A DNA stretch of 64,000 bases, from positions 782,247 to 846,246 of the forward strand of contig NZ_LMEI01000009.1 in NCBI RefSeq assembly GCF_001426585.1, given 5' to 3'. Shown here piece by piece: positions 35,385 through 43,751 of this stretch (its first letter is position 1; the number at the start of each line of letters is the position of its first letter). The position numbers and the translations under genes were made by a program. The stretch is from Streptomyces sp. Root431 (GTDB lineage Bacteria > Actinomycetota > Actinomycetes > Streptomycetales > Streptomycetaceae). Below the pieces are notes generated by a model, which made no database searches, was not told where the DNA came from, and saw nothing but the letters and a program-made list of their open reading frames with translations.

Positions 35385-35455
35385 CCGGCTTCGCGTCGGC
35401 TCCGAAACGCCTATGCTCGTGACCGCTTGACGGTGTGTGAGGGGTGCGGAGGGGG

Positions 35456-37615
35456 TCAGCCCGCGGCGGCGAGGACCAGCGGGAGCACCTGCTCGGCACC
35501 GGCCTGGCGGAGCAGGCGGGCGGCGACCGCGAGGGTCCAGCCGGAGTCGGTGCAGTCGTCCACGAGCAGGACGGGGCCGGGAGTTCCGGCCAGCGCGCCC
35601 GCCAGGCCCTCCGGCACCGCCAGGGCGCCGGAGAGCGCCCTGAGGCGTTGGGCGGAGTTGCTGCGTCGCGCCGCGTGCGCACCGTCCGGCCCGGTGTAGG
35701 CCAGGGTGCCCAGGAGGGGGAGGCGGCCGATGGTCGCGATCCCCTGGGCAAGGGAGCCGACCAGCTGCGGACGGGTCAGGGACGGTACGGCGACGACGCC
35801 CACCGGCCGCGAGGAGGCGTCCGGGACGTTCGGTGCCCAGCCGCCCGGGGAGCGCGCCCAGTCGGCGAGGACGGCGATCGCGGCCTTCAGGACGTCGTCG
35901 GGGACCGGCCCGTCGGGTGCGCTGTCGGCCAGCAGCGGGCGCAGCCGGTTGCCCCAGCCGATGTCCGAGAGCCGCCCCAGGGCGCGGCCGGTGGAGCACT
36001 GCTCTCCGGCGGGGATGCGTCCCTTGAGGTTGACGCCCAGCGCGGGCATCCCCGTCGGCCACATCCGGCGCGGCTCGACCTCCACGCCCGGGCGGTCCAG
36101 TTCCTTCGCCGCTCCGGTCAGCGTCTCCGCGGAGACGGAGGAATCCGCCCAGGCCCCCGCGCAGTTGTCGCAGCGGCCGCATGGGACGGCCCCTTCGTCG
36201 TCCAACTGCCGCCGCAGGAACTCCATCCGGCACCCGGTGGTGCTCACGTAGTCGCGCATGGCCTGCTGCTCGGCCGCCCGCTGCCGGGCCACCCACGCGT
36301 ACCGCTCGGAGTCGTAGGTCCACTGCCGACCGGTGGACGTCCACCCGCCCTTCACCCGCTTGACGGCCCCGTCCACGTCGAGGACCTTCAGCATGGTCTC
36401 CAGCCGGGTGCGGCGAAGATCCACCGCCGCCTCCAGAGCCGGCACGGACAGCGGCCGTCCCGCGTCGGCGAGGGCCGAGAGGGTCTGCCGGACCAGGGCC
36501 TCGGGCGGGAAGGCGGTATCGGCGAAGTAGCGCCAGATGGCCTCGTCCTCCTTGCCCGGCAGCAGGAGCACGTCGGCGTGCTCGACGCCGCGCCCCGCAC
36601 GGCCTACCTGCTGGTAGTAGGCGATGGGGGACGACGGCGACCCCAGGTGCACCACGAAGCCGAGGTCGGGCTTGTCGAAGCCCATACCCAGAGCCGAGGT
36701 GGCGACGAGCGCCTTGACCCGATTCTCCTGAAGATCGATCTCGGCCTGCAGCCGGTCGGCGTTCTCCGTCCGCCCCGTGTAGGAGGCCACCGTGAAGCCG
36801 CGCTGGCGCAGGAACGCGGTCGCCTCCTCGGCGGCGGCCACGGTGAGGGCGTAGATGATCCCCGAGCCCTGCAGTTCGTCCAGGTGCTCGGCGAGCCAGG
36901 CCAGGCGGTGCGCCGCGTCCGGCAGCCGGACGACGCCCAGGCGCAGGCTTTCCCGCTCCAGCGTGCCGCGCAGCACGAGGGCCTCGCCGGCCCCGGTGCC
37001 CAGCTGCTCGGCCACGTCCGCGGTCACGCGCGCGTTGGCCGTCGCGGTGGTGGCCAGTACCGGCACTCCGGGGGCGAGCTCGGCGAGCATCGCCCGCAGC
37101 CGGCGGTAGTCGGGCCGGAAGTCGTGTCCCCAGTCCGAGATGCAGTGCGCCTCGTCGACCACGAGGAGACCGGTCGTGGCCGCCAGCTTGGGCAGCACCT
37201 GCTCCCGGAAGTCCACGGAGTTGAGGCGTTCCGGGCTGACGAGGAGGACGTCGGTCTCGCCGCGCTCGACCTCCTCGTAGATGGTGTCCCACTCCTCCGG
37301 GTTGGCGGAGTTGATCGTGCGCGCCTGGATGCCGGCCCGCGCAGCGGACTCGACCTGGTTGCGCATCAGGGCCAGCAGCGGCGAGATGATCACCGTCGGG
37401 CCCGAGCCGCGCCTTCTCAGCAGGGCGGTGGCGACGAAGTACACCGCCGACTTGCCCCAGCCGGTCCGCTGCACGACCAGCGCCCGCCGGCGCTCCTCCA
37501 CCAGGGCCGCCACGGCCTGCCACTGGTCTTCCCGCAGCCGCGCCGAACCCCCCGGGGCACCGACGAGCTCAGCGAGGATGGCATCGGCTTCGGCGCGGAG
37601 CTCCTGGTTGTCCAT
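35456..37615 (-). CDS. recQ: RecQ-family DNA helicase with C-terminal PRTase-like domain
   Basis: A 719-residue superfamily-2 helicase that unwinds branched DNA. The start at MDNQELRAE (37613-37615) replaces an upstream ATG 14 codons earlier. Seen: Walker A TGWGKS, Walker B DEAHCISDWGHDFRPDYRRL, the arginine motif QVGRAGRG, and a zinc site ending CGRCDNC. The chain then has a long extra C-terminal part of about 200 residues ending in a phosphoribosyltransferase-type PRPP loop (VLLVDDCTDSGWTL, residues about 680-694). An RQC/HRDC domain is not obvious. It is divergent from the unknown gene at 37992. Confidence 0.92.
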   Translation of the reverse strand: MDNQELRAEADAILAELVGAPGGSARLREDQWQAVAALVEERRRALVVQRTGWGKSAVYFVATALLRRRGSGPTVIISPLLALMRNQVESAARAGIQARTINSANPEEWDTIYEEVERGETDVLLVSPERLNSVDFREQVLPKLAATTGLLVVDEAHCISDWGHDFRPDYRRLRAMLAELAPGVPVLATTATANARVTADVAEQLGTGAGEALVLRGTLERESLRLGVVRLPDAAHRLAWLAEHLDELQGSGIIYALTVAAAEEATAFLRQRGFTVASYTGRTENADRLQAEIDLQENRVKALVATSALGMGFDKPDLGFVVHLGSPSSPIAYYQQVGRAGRGVEHADVLLLPGKEDEAIWRYFADTAFPPEALVRQTLSALADAGRPLSVPALEAAVDLRRTRLETMLKVLDVDGAVKRVKGGWTSTGRQWTYDSERYAWVARQRAAEQQAMRDYVSTTGCRMEFLRRQLDDEGAVPCGRCDNCAGAWADSSVSAETLTGAAKELDRPGVEVEPRRMWPTGMPALGVNLKGRIPAGEQCSTGRALGRLSDIGWGNRLRPLLADSAPDGPVPDDVLKAAIAVLADWARSPGGWAPNVPDASSRPVGVVAVPSLTRPQLVGSLAQGIATIGRLPLLGTLAYTGPDGAHAARRSNSAQRLRALSGALAVPEGLAGALAGTPGPVLLVDDCTDSGWTLAVAARLLRQAGAEQVLPLVLAAAG

Positions 37616-37991
37616 GCCCCCATGCAACCCGATGGCACGGACAATCGCCCAACTCACTCAGCGTGACACCTCTCTCACACGCTGCTCGTTCGCCGCCTGA
37701 GTGGCCGAGGGCCGCCGTAGGCGGAATGAGTGTTTCCGCTGAGGCTCCCGCCCCGGAGGTGAAACAGGAGGGGAAACGGGGAGTGAACAATGGGCAACTG
37801 GGCAGGGATATGAAAGGCATACCGTCGCAATCCCGTCAGTGGCCTCAATTGCTCATTGCCGCTCACGCACGGGCCAAGCAAGAATTGGGAAACCGCCCCG
37901 CACGGCCCGTCAGCGGCCTTGAAGGACCGTGCCGTGGTGCGCCCTCACCCGACCTTGCCCGCCGCGCGGGCGCGTATCCGAAGGGAGGACC
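37616..37991. other. Divergent promoter region of recQ and the gene at 37992
   Basis: 376 bases without a gene, AT-richer than the coding flanks in places (for example AACAATGGGCAACTGGGCAGG near 37790). It must carry both promoters. I see no palindrome, SOS box or other recognisable operator in it. Confidence 0.45.
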
Positions 37992-38621
37992 GTGACCCTC
38001 GGATTCGCTCCGTCCACAGCCACCTCGACCATGTCGTCGCCCGAGTCCGCCAGCCGCCTCTCACGGGTACTCGAACCGGCCGAGTGGGCCGCGGCGGGCA
38101 TCCCCCTGCTCGGCAATCCGCGTGAGATCGTCAGCGGACTGCACTCGCGCCACACTCCCACGCCCTCGACGGCGGTCGTGGCGGTCCTGGACCACGAGGA
38201 ACGGCTCACCGCCAGCGCCTCGTTCGTCCGCCGCTCCCTGCCGGCGGACGGCTGGGAGTTCCGCAACGCCCTCCTCGCGCACCTGCGGCGCGTCCTCCCC
38301 CACGACCTCCGGCGCCGCGCCCCGGTGCGGACCGCGATCCTGCTGTATTGCCGTGAGGGCGACGAGCGCTGGACGGAGGAGGACGGAGCCTGGATGTGGG
38401 GGCTCCGGGATGCCTGCACGCTGCACGGACTCCGCTGCGGCGCGTACATCACGCTGACCCGAGGGGGCTGGCAGGTGCTCGGCGAGGGCCGGGGAGGCCG
38501 TCGGCCGAGCTCCGACTCGCGCCCGGTCCCGCTCGGCAGCGAGACGGCCGAACTGGGCCACCTCACACCGAGAACGGCGAGCGGCGCGGCCGAACCCTTG
38601 CGCCGGGCCGCCGCCCGCTGA
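37992..38621 (+). CDS. Conserved streptomycete protein of unknown function
   Basis: A 209-residue protein whose GTG start has GGGAGG five bases upstream. It is soluble and mixed alpha/beta, without signal peptide or membrane segment. Its central part (PSTAVVAVLDHEERLTASASFVRRSLPADGW, then RTAILLYCREGDERWTEEDGAWMWGLRDACTLHGL, then CGAYITLTRGGWQVLG) looks like a folded domain of about 150 residues, but I recognise no family. The C-terminal 35 residues are Arg/Ser-rich. It is divergent from recQ and followed by a 16-bp-period array. Confidence 0.75.
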   Translation: MTLGFAPSTATSTMSSPESASRLSRVLEPAEWAAAGIPLLGNPREIVSGLHSRHTPTPSTAVVAVLDHEERLTASASFVRRSLPADGWEFRNALLAHLRRVLPHDLRRRAPVRTAILLYCREGDERWTEEDGAWMWGLRDACTLHGLRCGAYITLTRGGWQVLGEGRGGRRPSSDSRPVPLGSETAELGHLTPRTASGAAEPLRRAAAR

Positions 38622-38664
38622 CGTCCACCCGCACGACGCTCGCCCGGCAGGCAGAGCGGTCGAC

Positions 38665-38760
38665 GGACGGATCGGCCAACGGGCGGATCGGTCAACGGGC
38701 GGAACCGTCAACGGGCCAAACGGCCGGCGGGTGAAACGGTCATCAGGCGGGCGGACGGTC
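38665..38760. repeat. Six degenerate 16-bp tandem repeats
   Basis: Six units of exactly 16 bases in a row: 38665-38680 GGACGGATCGGCCAAC, then GGGCGGATCGGTCAAC, GGGCGGAACCGTCAAC, GGGCCAAACGGCCGGC, GGGTGAAACGGTCATC, and 38745-38760 AGGCGGGCGGACGGTC. Similarity fades from left to right. The array fills the gap between two convergent genes and contains no open frame conserved in length. Confidence 0.85.
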
Positions 38761-38778
38761 AGCAGACCGAGCCGTCGC

Positions 38779-39411
38779 TCAGACGCCGGCGCCGACGAGC
38801 GCCGCGACGCGCTCCGGATCGCCGCAGACGATCAGCAGCGCACCCGCGCGGGCCATCGCCAGAGGCAGGGCCCGGGCAGCGGTCTCATCGCTGCCGCCGT
38901 TGACGGCGACGATCACCACGGGCCGGACCTTGGCCTGCTCGACGGCGGACGCGTCCGCGAAGAACACGTCGTCGCCGGTGTCCTGCTGGGCCCAGTAGGC
39001 GGCCTCGCCGAAGGACAGCTCGTGCGCCGCCCACGGGTGCTGGTCACCGGTGGTCAGCACCAGGACGTCACCGGGCGCCCGGCCGCTCTCCAGGAGCAGG
39101 TCCAGGGCCTCCTCGGCAGCGTCCAGCGCGCCGTCGGCCGGGGCCGGGATCACCTGGAGCTGCGGAGTGGACCGCTGGTCGGAACGATTCTCCTGGCCGG
39201 TGGCCGGGGACTGGCCGGCACCGGGGCGCGGGCGCGGGGCCGGCGGCGCGGGCCTGGCCGGGCCGGGGACCGGGCTGCCGGGACGCGGGGAGGCCGCAGA
39301 ACGCGGGCCGGGTACGGGACGAGGGGTCGACGCGGGACGGCCGGCGGCCGCGGTGGCGCGGGGACCCTGGGCGCTCTCGTGAATCTGAGGCTCCTCGGGG
39401 GTGAGAGGCAT
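38779..39411 (-). CDS. Unknown protein with Pro-rich N-terminus and conserved C-terminal domain
   Basis: A 210-residue protein taken from MPLTPEEPQIHE (39409-39411). No convincing ribosome-binding site is visible, and a start about 11 codons earlier is possible. Residues about 20-85 are a Pro/Arg/Gly-rich disordered segment. About 85-210 is an alpha/beta domain (LQVIPAPADGALDAAEEALDLLLESG, DVLVLTTGDQHPWAAHE, PVVIVAVNGGSDETAARALPLAMARAGALLIVCGD) that resembles the last subdomain of UvrD-like helicases without the helicase itself. It lies next to rnhB, which is co-directional and ends its neighbour gap of 106 bases. Confidence 0.6.
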   Translation of the reverse strand: MPLTPEEPQIHESAQGPRATAAAGRPASTPRPVPGPRSAASPRPGSPVPGPARPAPPAPRPRPGAGQSPATGQENRSDQRSTPQLQVIPAPADGALDAAEEALDLLLESGRAPGDVLVLTTGDQHPWAAHELSFGEAAYWAQQDTGDDVFFADASAVEQAKVRPVVIVAVNGGSDETAARALPLAMARAGALLIVCGDPERVAALVGAGV

Positions 39412-39517
39412 GGGTGGATGTCTATCAAATGCCGCTGCACGGGGCATCGGCGGGTGGGCACACAGGTGCACCCCGGCTGCTCGGGCGGCCCTGGAAAAGG
39501 GCTCGGCAGCCGGAAGT

Positions 39518-40228
39518 TCAGAAGTCGAAGCCGAGTTGGCCCCCGCTTTCCAGCGCGGCCGCCTCCGCGGAGAGGCGGACCTTTTTGAGGTGGCGCCACT
39601 GGGGCAACGCGTCCAGGTACGACCAGGAGAGACGGTGGTACGGGGTGGGCCCCAGCTCCTCCAGCGCGGCCTTGTGGACCGGCGAAGGGTAGCCCGCGTT
39701 CGCCGCGAAACCGAACGCAGCACAGCCCTCGGACTCCGCCTCCAGCTCCGCCATGACGGTGTCCCGTCGGACCTTGGCGATGACGGAGGCGGCGGCCACG
39801 GCGACGCAGGACTGGTCGCCCTTGATCACCGTGCGGACCTGCCAGGGGCTGCCGAGGTAGTCGTGCTTGCCGTCGAGGATGACGGCGTCCGGCCGGACGG
39901 GGAGCCCTTCGAGTGCCCGGATCGCCGCGAGGCGGAGCGCCGCGGTCATCCCGAGCTCGTCGATCTCCTGCGGGGAGGCGTCGCCGAGCGCGTACGCCGT
40001 GACCCACTGCTCCAGCTCCGCGGCCAGCGCGGTACGGCGCTTGGGGGTGATCAGCTTGGAATCGGTGAGTCCGGTGGGTGGCCGACGCAGTCCGGTGACG
40101 GCCGCGCACACGGTGACGGGACCGGCCCACGCCCCGCGCCCGACCTCGTCGACTCCGGCGACGATCCTGGCGCCGGTGGTCGCTCGGAGCGATCGCTCGA
40201 CAGTGTGGGTGGGAGGTTCGTACGGCAT
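39518..40228 (-). CDS. rnhB: Ribonuclease HII
   Basis: A 236-residue RNase H that cuts at ribonucleotides in DNA-RNA hybrids. The catalytic acids are D27 and E28 in AGVDEVGRG, D119 in VILDGK and D156 near AKVRRDTVM, all present. Also seen is the substrate-binding SPVHKAAL/YHRLSW end. Length is near normal with a short N-terminal extension. It is co-directional with the unknown gene at 38779. Confidence 0.96.
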   Translation of the reverse strand: MPYEPPTHTVERSLRATTGARIVAGVDEVGRGAWAGPVTVCAAVTGLRRPPTGLTDSKLITPKRRTALAAELEQWVTAYALGDASPQEIDELGMTAALRLAAIRALEGLPVRPDAVILDGKHDYLGSPWQVRTVIKGDQSCVAVAAASVIAKVRRDTVMAELEAESEGCAAFGFAANAGYPSPVHKAALEELGPTPYHRLSWSYLDALPQWRHLKKVRLSAEAAALESGGQLGFDF

Positions 40229-40280
40229 GGCGCCAGCCAGGTTACGCCGCTCGGTGCCGCCCGCGATACCCGGATTCCCC

Positions 40281-40907
40281 TCAGACCGCCCCGACCCTGA
40301 GCAGCGGCACCATGACCCGGTCGATCATTTCGGCGATCTCACGGTCGGGCCATTCGCTCCCGCACACCTTTGAGCGGTACATCATCATCGCGGGGATCAC
40401 GTCGAGCACCAGGTCGTCGATCGCGTCGGCCCGCACGTCCCCACGGGCGATTCCCTGCCGCAGCACGTCCTTGAAGAGCCGATTCGAGGGTTCCGTGACC
40501 CCCGCGACGATCAGGTCGTGGAACCTCCCCGCGGATTCGGCGTCGCATTCGTGAAGGACCGCGCGCAGGGCCTGGCCGGGCTTGGAGAACATCACGTCGC
40601 GCACCCGGAGGCACAGCGCGTACAGGTCCTCGCGGACGCTCCCGCGGTCCGGCGCCTCGCCGAGCGCCGGCAGCCCGGCCTGAAGGGCGTCCGCGACGAG
40701 GTCTTCCTTCGACGGCCAGCGCCTGTACACCGCGGCTTTGCCCGTCTGCGCGCCGACCGCGACACCCTCCATCGTCAGGCCGTTCCAGCCGACGCTGCCC
40801 AGCTGTTCAAGCGTGGCCTCCAGAATGGCCCGTTCCAGCACGGGGCCACGGCGTCGCAGGGACACTCCCTCCGGCCGGGCGGCGGCCGTGGAGCGCGAAG
40901 TAACCAT
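40281..40907 (-). CDS. TetR-family repressor of the adjacent MFS efflux gene
   Basis: A 208-residue TetR regulator. Residues about 25-70 are the HTH (ILEATLEQLGSVGWNGLTMEGVAVGAQTGKAAVYRRWPSKEDL), the rest an all-helical ligand pocket. The start is the ATG at 40905-40907 with GGAG eight bases upstream. It is divergent from the DHA2 transporter, with two 20-bp near-identical operators in between, so it is probably the repressor that is released by a drug or metabolite. Confidence 0.93.
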   Translation of the reverse strand: MVTSRSTAAARPEGVSLRRRGPVLERAILEATLEQLGSVGWNGLTMEGVAVGAQTGKAAVYRRWPSKEDLVADALQAGLPALGEAPDRGSVREDLYALCLRVRDVMFSKPGQALRAVLHECDAESAGRFHDLIVAGVTEPSNRLFKDVLRQGIARGDVRADAIDDLVLDVIPAMMMYRSKVCGSEWPDREIAEMIDRVMVPLLRVGAV

Positions 40908-41010
40908 CAGGAAATCTCCGTTGAGCAAGTCGATCGGGGCGGGGCAGGGGGACGGATCTCCCGCGAGGTCGGGGGCCCGGCGGGGACATATCGGGGCGGT
41001 GGCAGCGCAC

Positions 41011-41030
41011 AGTGAACGGTTGCGTTCACT
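41011..41030. promoter_or_regulatory. TetR operator O1
   Basis: AGTGAACGGTTGCGTTCACT has perfect 8-base arms AGTGAACG / CGTTCACT around a 4-base centre. It covers a possible -35 (TTGCGT, 41020-41025) of the MFS promoter, with TACCTT 18 bases later as -10. Confidence 0.88.
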
Positions 41031-41056
41031 GAAGGGGACTCACTACCTTGGGGAAC

Positions 41057-41076
41057 AGTGAACGGATGCGTTCACT
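41057..41076. promoter_or_regulatory. TetR operator O2
   Basis: AGTGAACGGATGCGTTCACT has the same perfect 8-base arms and spacing as O1; the two differ by two bases in the centre. The centre-to-centre distance is 46 bp. It lies just before the MFS start, in the expected transcript leader. Confidence 0.88.
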
Positions 41077-41099
41077 AATTCTTCCGTGGGGGATCCCTA

Positions 41100-42653
41100 G
41101 TGACAACTTCTCCGGTGGACACACAGACCAAGAACGGACCTGCTCGCGCCGGAAACCGGCCGGGCATCGCCCTGGCCGTCATCGCCGCCTGCCAGCTCAT
41201 GGTCGTCCTCGACGCCACCATCGTGAACATCGCGCTGCCGCACATCCAGGACGCGCTCTCCTTCTCGACCACCGACCTCTCGTGGGTGCTCAGCGCCTAT
41301 ACGCTCACCTTCGGCGGACTGCTGCTCCTCGGCGGACGCGCGGGAGACATCCTGGGGCGCCGCCGGGTGTTCATGGCCGGCATCCTCGTCTTCACCCTCG
41401 CCTCCCTGCTCGGCGGCTTCGCCCAGGAGCCCTGGCAGCTGCTCGCGGCGCGCGCCCTCCAGGGCGTCGGCGGCGCCATCGCCTCGCCGACCTCGCTCGC
41501 ACTGATCACCACGACGTTCCCCGAAGGGCCCGAGCGCAACCGCGCGTTCGGCGTGTTCGCCGCCGTCTCCGCAGGCGGTGGCGCGATCGGACTGCTCGCG
41601 GGCGGCATGCTCACCGAGTGGCTCGACTGGCGCTGGGTCCTCTTCGTCAACGTGCCGATCGGCCTCCTGATCGCTTTCCTCGCCCCGCGCTACATCGAGG
41701 AGTCCGAGCGTCACCCGGGCCGATTCGACATCGCGGGCGCCATGACCTCGACGCTCGGCATGGCGGCGCTGGTCTACGGCTTCATCCGCGCGTCCGAGAA
41801 GGGCTGGAAGGACTCGCTGACCGTCGGCTCCTTCGTCGCGGCGGTGATCCTGCTCGTGGCCTTCGGTCTCGTGGAGTCGCGGGCCAAGGAGCCGATCACC
41901 CCGCTCAGGATGTTCGCCGAGCGCAACCGCTCGGGCACGTACATCATCATGCTCAGCCTGTCGGCCGCGATGTTCGGCATGTTCTTCTTCATCGTCCTGT
42001 GGGTCCAGGACGTCCTCGGGTACAGCCCGATCCAGTCCGGTCTCGCCTTCCTGCCGGTGACGGTCGCGATCGTCACCGGCGCGGGGCTCGCGCAGCGGCT
42101 GCTGCCGGTCCTCGGCCCCAAGCCGTTCATGGTGAGCGGCTCGGCGATCACCGGCATCGGACTCTTCTGGCTGACGTTCATCACCTCGGACAGCAGCTAC
42201 GCCGGCGCCGTCCTCGGCCCGATGGCCCTGTTCGGATTCGGCATGGGGCTCAACTTCGTGACGCTCACGCTCACGGCCGTCTCCGGGGTGGCCCAGCACG
42301 AGGCGGGCGCCGCGTCGGGCCTGCTCAACGCCACCCAGCAGGTCGGCGGTTCACTCGGCCTGTCCATCCTGGTCACCGTCTTCGGCACGGCGAGCCGCGA
42401 GGAGGGCGAGAAGCAGGCACCTGACTTCCTCGCGAACGCGACGCCCGAACAACAGGCGGAGTTCGCGAAGACGCAGGAACTGCCCGCCCCCTGGGGCCAT
42501 GAGGTGCTGACCTCGGGCATCGCGTCGGCGTTCACCGCCGCCGTCGGGATGGTGCTGATCGCCCTGGTCACGGCGGTGCTGGTGATCCGGGTCCGCAAGA
42601 GCGACCTGGAAGCACTCAGCGGCCGGGCGGAGGCGGCCGGCCCGGTGGCCTGA
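41100..42653 (+). CDS. DHA2-family MFS multidrug transporter (EmrB/QacA type)
   Basis: A 517-residue proton-drug antiporter with 14 predicted membrane segments. Seen: the motif DATIVNIALPHIQ in TM1, the motif LGGRAGDILGRRR between TM2 and TM3, and motif C-like GGGAIGLLAGGMLTEWLDWRWVLFVNVPIG in TM5 and after. The start is GTG 41100-41102 after GGGGGA. The TetR gene and twin operators face it. Its stop codon lies inside the first unit of a short-period array, so the last residues and the array share sequence. The substrate is unknown. Confidence 0.94.
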   Translation: MTTSPVDTQTKNGPARAGNRPGIALAVIAACQLMVVLDATIVNIALPHIQDALSFSTTDLSWVLSAYTLTFGGLLLLGGRAGDILGRRRVFMAGILVFTLASLLGGFAQEPWQLLAARALQGVGGAIASPTSLALITTTFPEGPERNRAFGVFAAVSAGGGAIGLLAGGMLTEWLDWRWVLFVNVPIGLLIAFLAPRYIEESERHPGRFDIAGAMTSTLGMAALVYGFIRASEKGWKDSLTVGSFVAAVILLVAFGLVESRAKEPITPLRMFAERNRSGTYIIMLSLSAAMFGMFFFIVLWVQDVLGYSPIQSGLAFLPVTVAIVTGAGLAQRLLPVLGPKPFMVSGSAITGIGLFWLTFITSDSSYAGAVLGPMALFGFGMGLNFVTLTLTAVSGVAQHEAGAASGLLNATQQVGGSLGLSILVTVFGTASREEGEKQAPDFLANATPEQQAEFAKTQELPAPWGHEVLTSGIASAFTAAVGMVLIALVTAVLVIRVRKSDLEALSGRAEAAGPVA

Positions 42654-42719
42654 GGCCTGATCCTGATCCTGATCCTGATCCTGAGGCCTGAGGCCTGAGG
42701 CCTGAGGCCTGAGGCCTGA
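42647..42719. repeat. Heptamer/hexamer array at the MFS stop
   Basis: GGCCTGA twice (42647-42660), TCCTGA four times (42661-42684), then GGCCTGA five times (42685-42719). All units share CCTGA. The transporter TGA stop (42651-42653) is inside the first heptamer. It is a likely slippage-prone microsatellite. Confidence 0.9.
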
Positions 42720-42785
42720 ACAGGGCCGTACGCCCACTGAGTACGCCTGCACGCCCTCCGCGTACGCCCCTAGAGACGCACAACA

Positions 42786-42813
42786 TCCCCCGGGCCCACA
42801 CGGACCCGGGGGA
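42786..42813 (-). terminator. Hairpin after the ADP-ribosylglycohydrolase gene
   Basis: A 9-bp stem TCCCCCGGG / CCCGGGGGA with a 10-base loop, 12 bases after the stop at 42825. It has no T tract, so it is a possible rather than certain terminator. Confidence 0.6.
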
Positions 42814-42824
42814 CATCACACACG

Positions 42825-43739
42825 TCAGACAGCCGTCGTCCCGTCCGGGACCCACTCCGGCAGGTCCTCGGTCTGCCGCAGCCACTCGGCCGGCGGAGCC
42901 CCGTGCACCGCGGAGGCCACGACGCCGCCGGCGATGGCGCAGGTCGTGTCGACGTCGCCGCCGACCTGCGCGGTCGTCCAGAACACGCGCTCGAAGTCGC
43001 CAAGCGCCCGCGCGGCCGACCAGAGGGCGAAGGGCACCGTGTCGTGCGCGCTGGTCCGCCGACCGCTGCCGAGGACCGCGGCGACCGTGCCCGCGTCCCC
43101 GTAGTCCAGCATGTCGCGCGCCCGGCGCAGGCCCGCCCCGACCGCGCTGCGGGGCACCAGGGCGACGACCCCGTCGAGCAGCGCCTCGGGCGTGGGAGGT
43201 CCGGCCGGGTCGGCGGCGAGGGCGGCGGCGGCCGCCACGGCCATCGCGCCCACCACGGCCTCGCGGTGCTGGTGTGTCGTGTACGCGGAGATCTCGGCCT
43301 GGTGCGTCGCCTGCTCCGGGTCGTCCGCGTACCAGGCGCCGAGCGGGGCGATCCGCATGGCGGCGCCGTTGCCCCAGGACCCCTGCCCGTTGAAGAGCGC
43401 GGCGGACAGTTCCCGCCAGTCCGCGCCCTCCCTGACGAGCCGGAGCATCCGGTTGACCGCCGGGCCGTAGCCCCGGTCGAAGTCGTGGTGGTTCGCGAAG
43501 GACAGCGCGAGGGCGTCCTGGTCGATGCGGTCGTGGCCGACGAGGACGGCGAGGACGGAGCAGGCCATCTCGGTGTCGTCGGTCCACTGCCAGGGGCCGG
43601 GCGGCAGCTCGCGCCGCTTCAGCAGGGGGTAGTGGGCGGGTACGAAGAACTGGGAGCCCAGGGCGTCTCCCACGGACAGCCCGCGCAGGCTGGCCAGGGC
43701 GCGGTCGAAGCGCCGGTCGAGTGAGGAGTCAGCGGTCAT
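42825..43739 (-). CDS. ADP-ribosylglycohydrolase-family protein
   Basis: A 304-residue all-helical ADP-ribosyl hydrolase. The metal-site signatures are GDALG (24-28), WTDDTEM (T53, D54, D55), GSWGNGAAMRIAPLG, and GGDVDTTCAIAGG near the end. The complete set predicts an active Mg-dependent enzyme removing ADP-ribose from proteins or small molecules. No ADP-ribosyltransferase is adjacent. It overlaps in transcription with the histidine phosphatase gene, 12 bases upstream. Confidence 0.92.
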   Translation of the reverse strand: MTADSSLDRRFDRALASLRGLSVGDALGSQFFVPAHYPLLKRRELPPGPWQWTDDTEMACSVLAVLVGHDRIDQDALALSFANHHDFDRGYGPAVNRMLRLVREGADWRELSAALFNGQGSWGNGAAMRIAPLGAWYADDPEQATHQAEISAYTTHQHREAVVGAMAVAAAAALAADPAGPPTPEALLDGVVALVPRSAVGAGLRRARDMLDYGDAGTVAAVLGSGRRTSAHDTVPFALWSAARALGDFERVFWTTAQVGGDVDTTCAIAGGVVASAVHGAPPAEWLRQTEDLPEWVPDGTTAV

Positions 43740-43751
43740 CGCTCAGCCACT

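Noticed and set aside
31614..37523. A 1969-codon minus-strand frame across the debranching enzyme, DUF4192 and recQ
   Set aside because: It crosses three real genes in a different frame; it is a product of high GC, not a giant protein.
38665..38760. CRISPR-like array
   Set aside because: Units are 16 bp and contiguous with no spacers, and there are no cas genes.
42647..42719. Coding extension of the MFS gene through the array
   Set aside because: The frame meets TGA within the first heptamer; the array is not translated in that frame.
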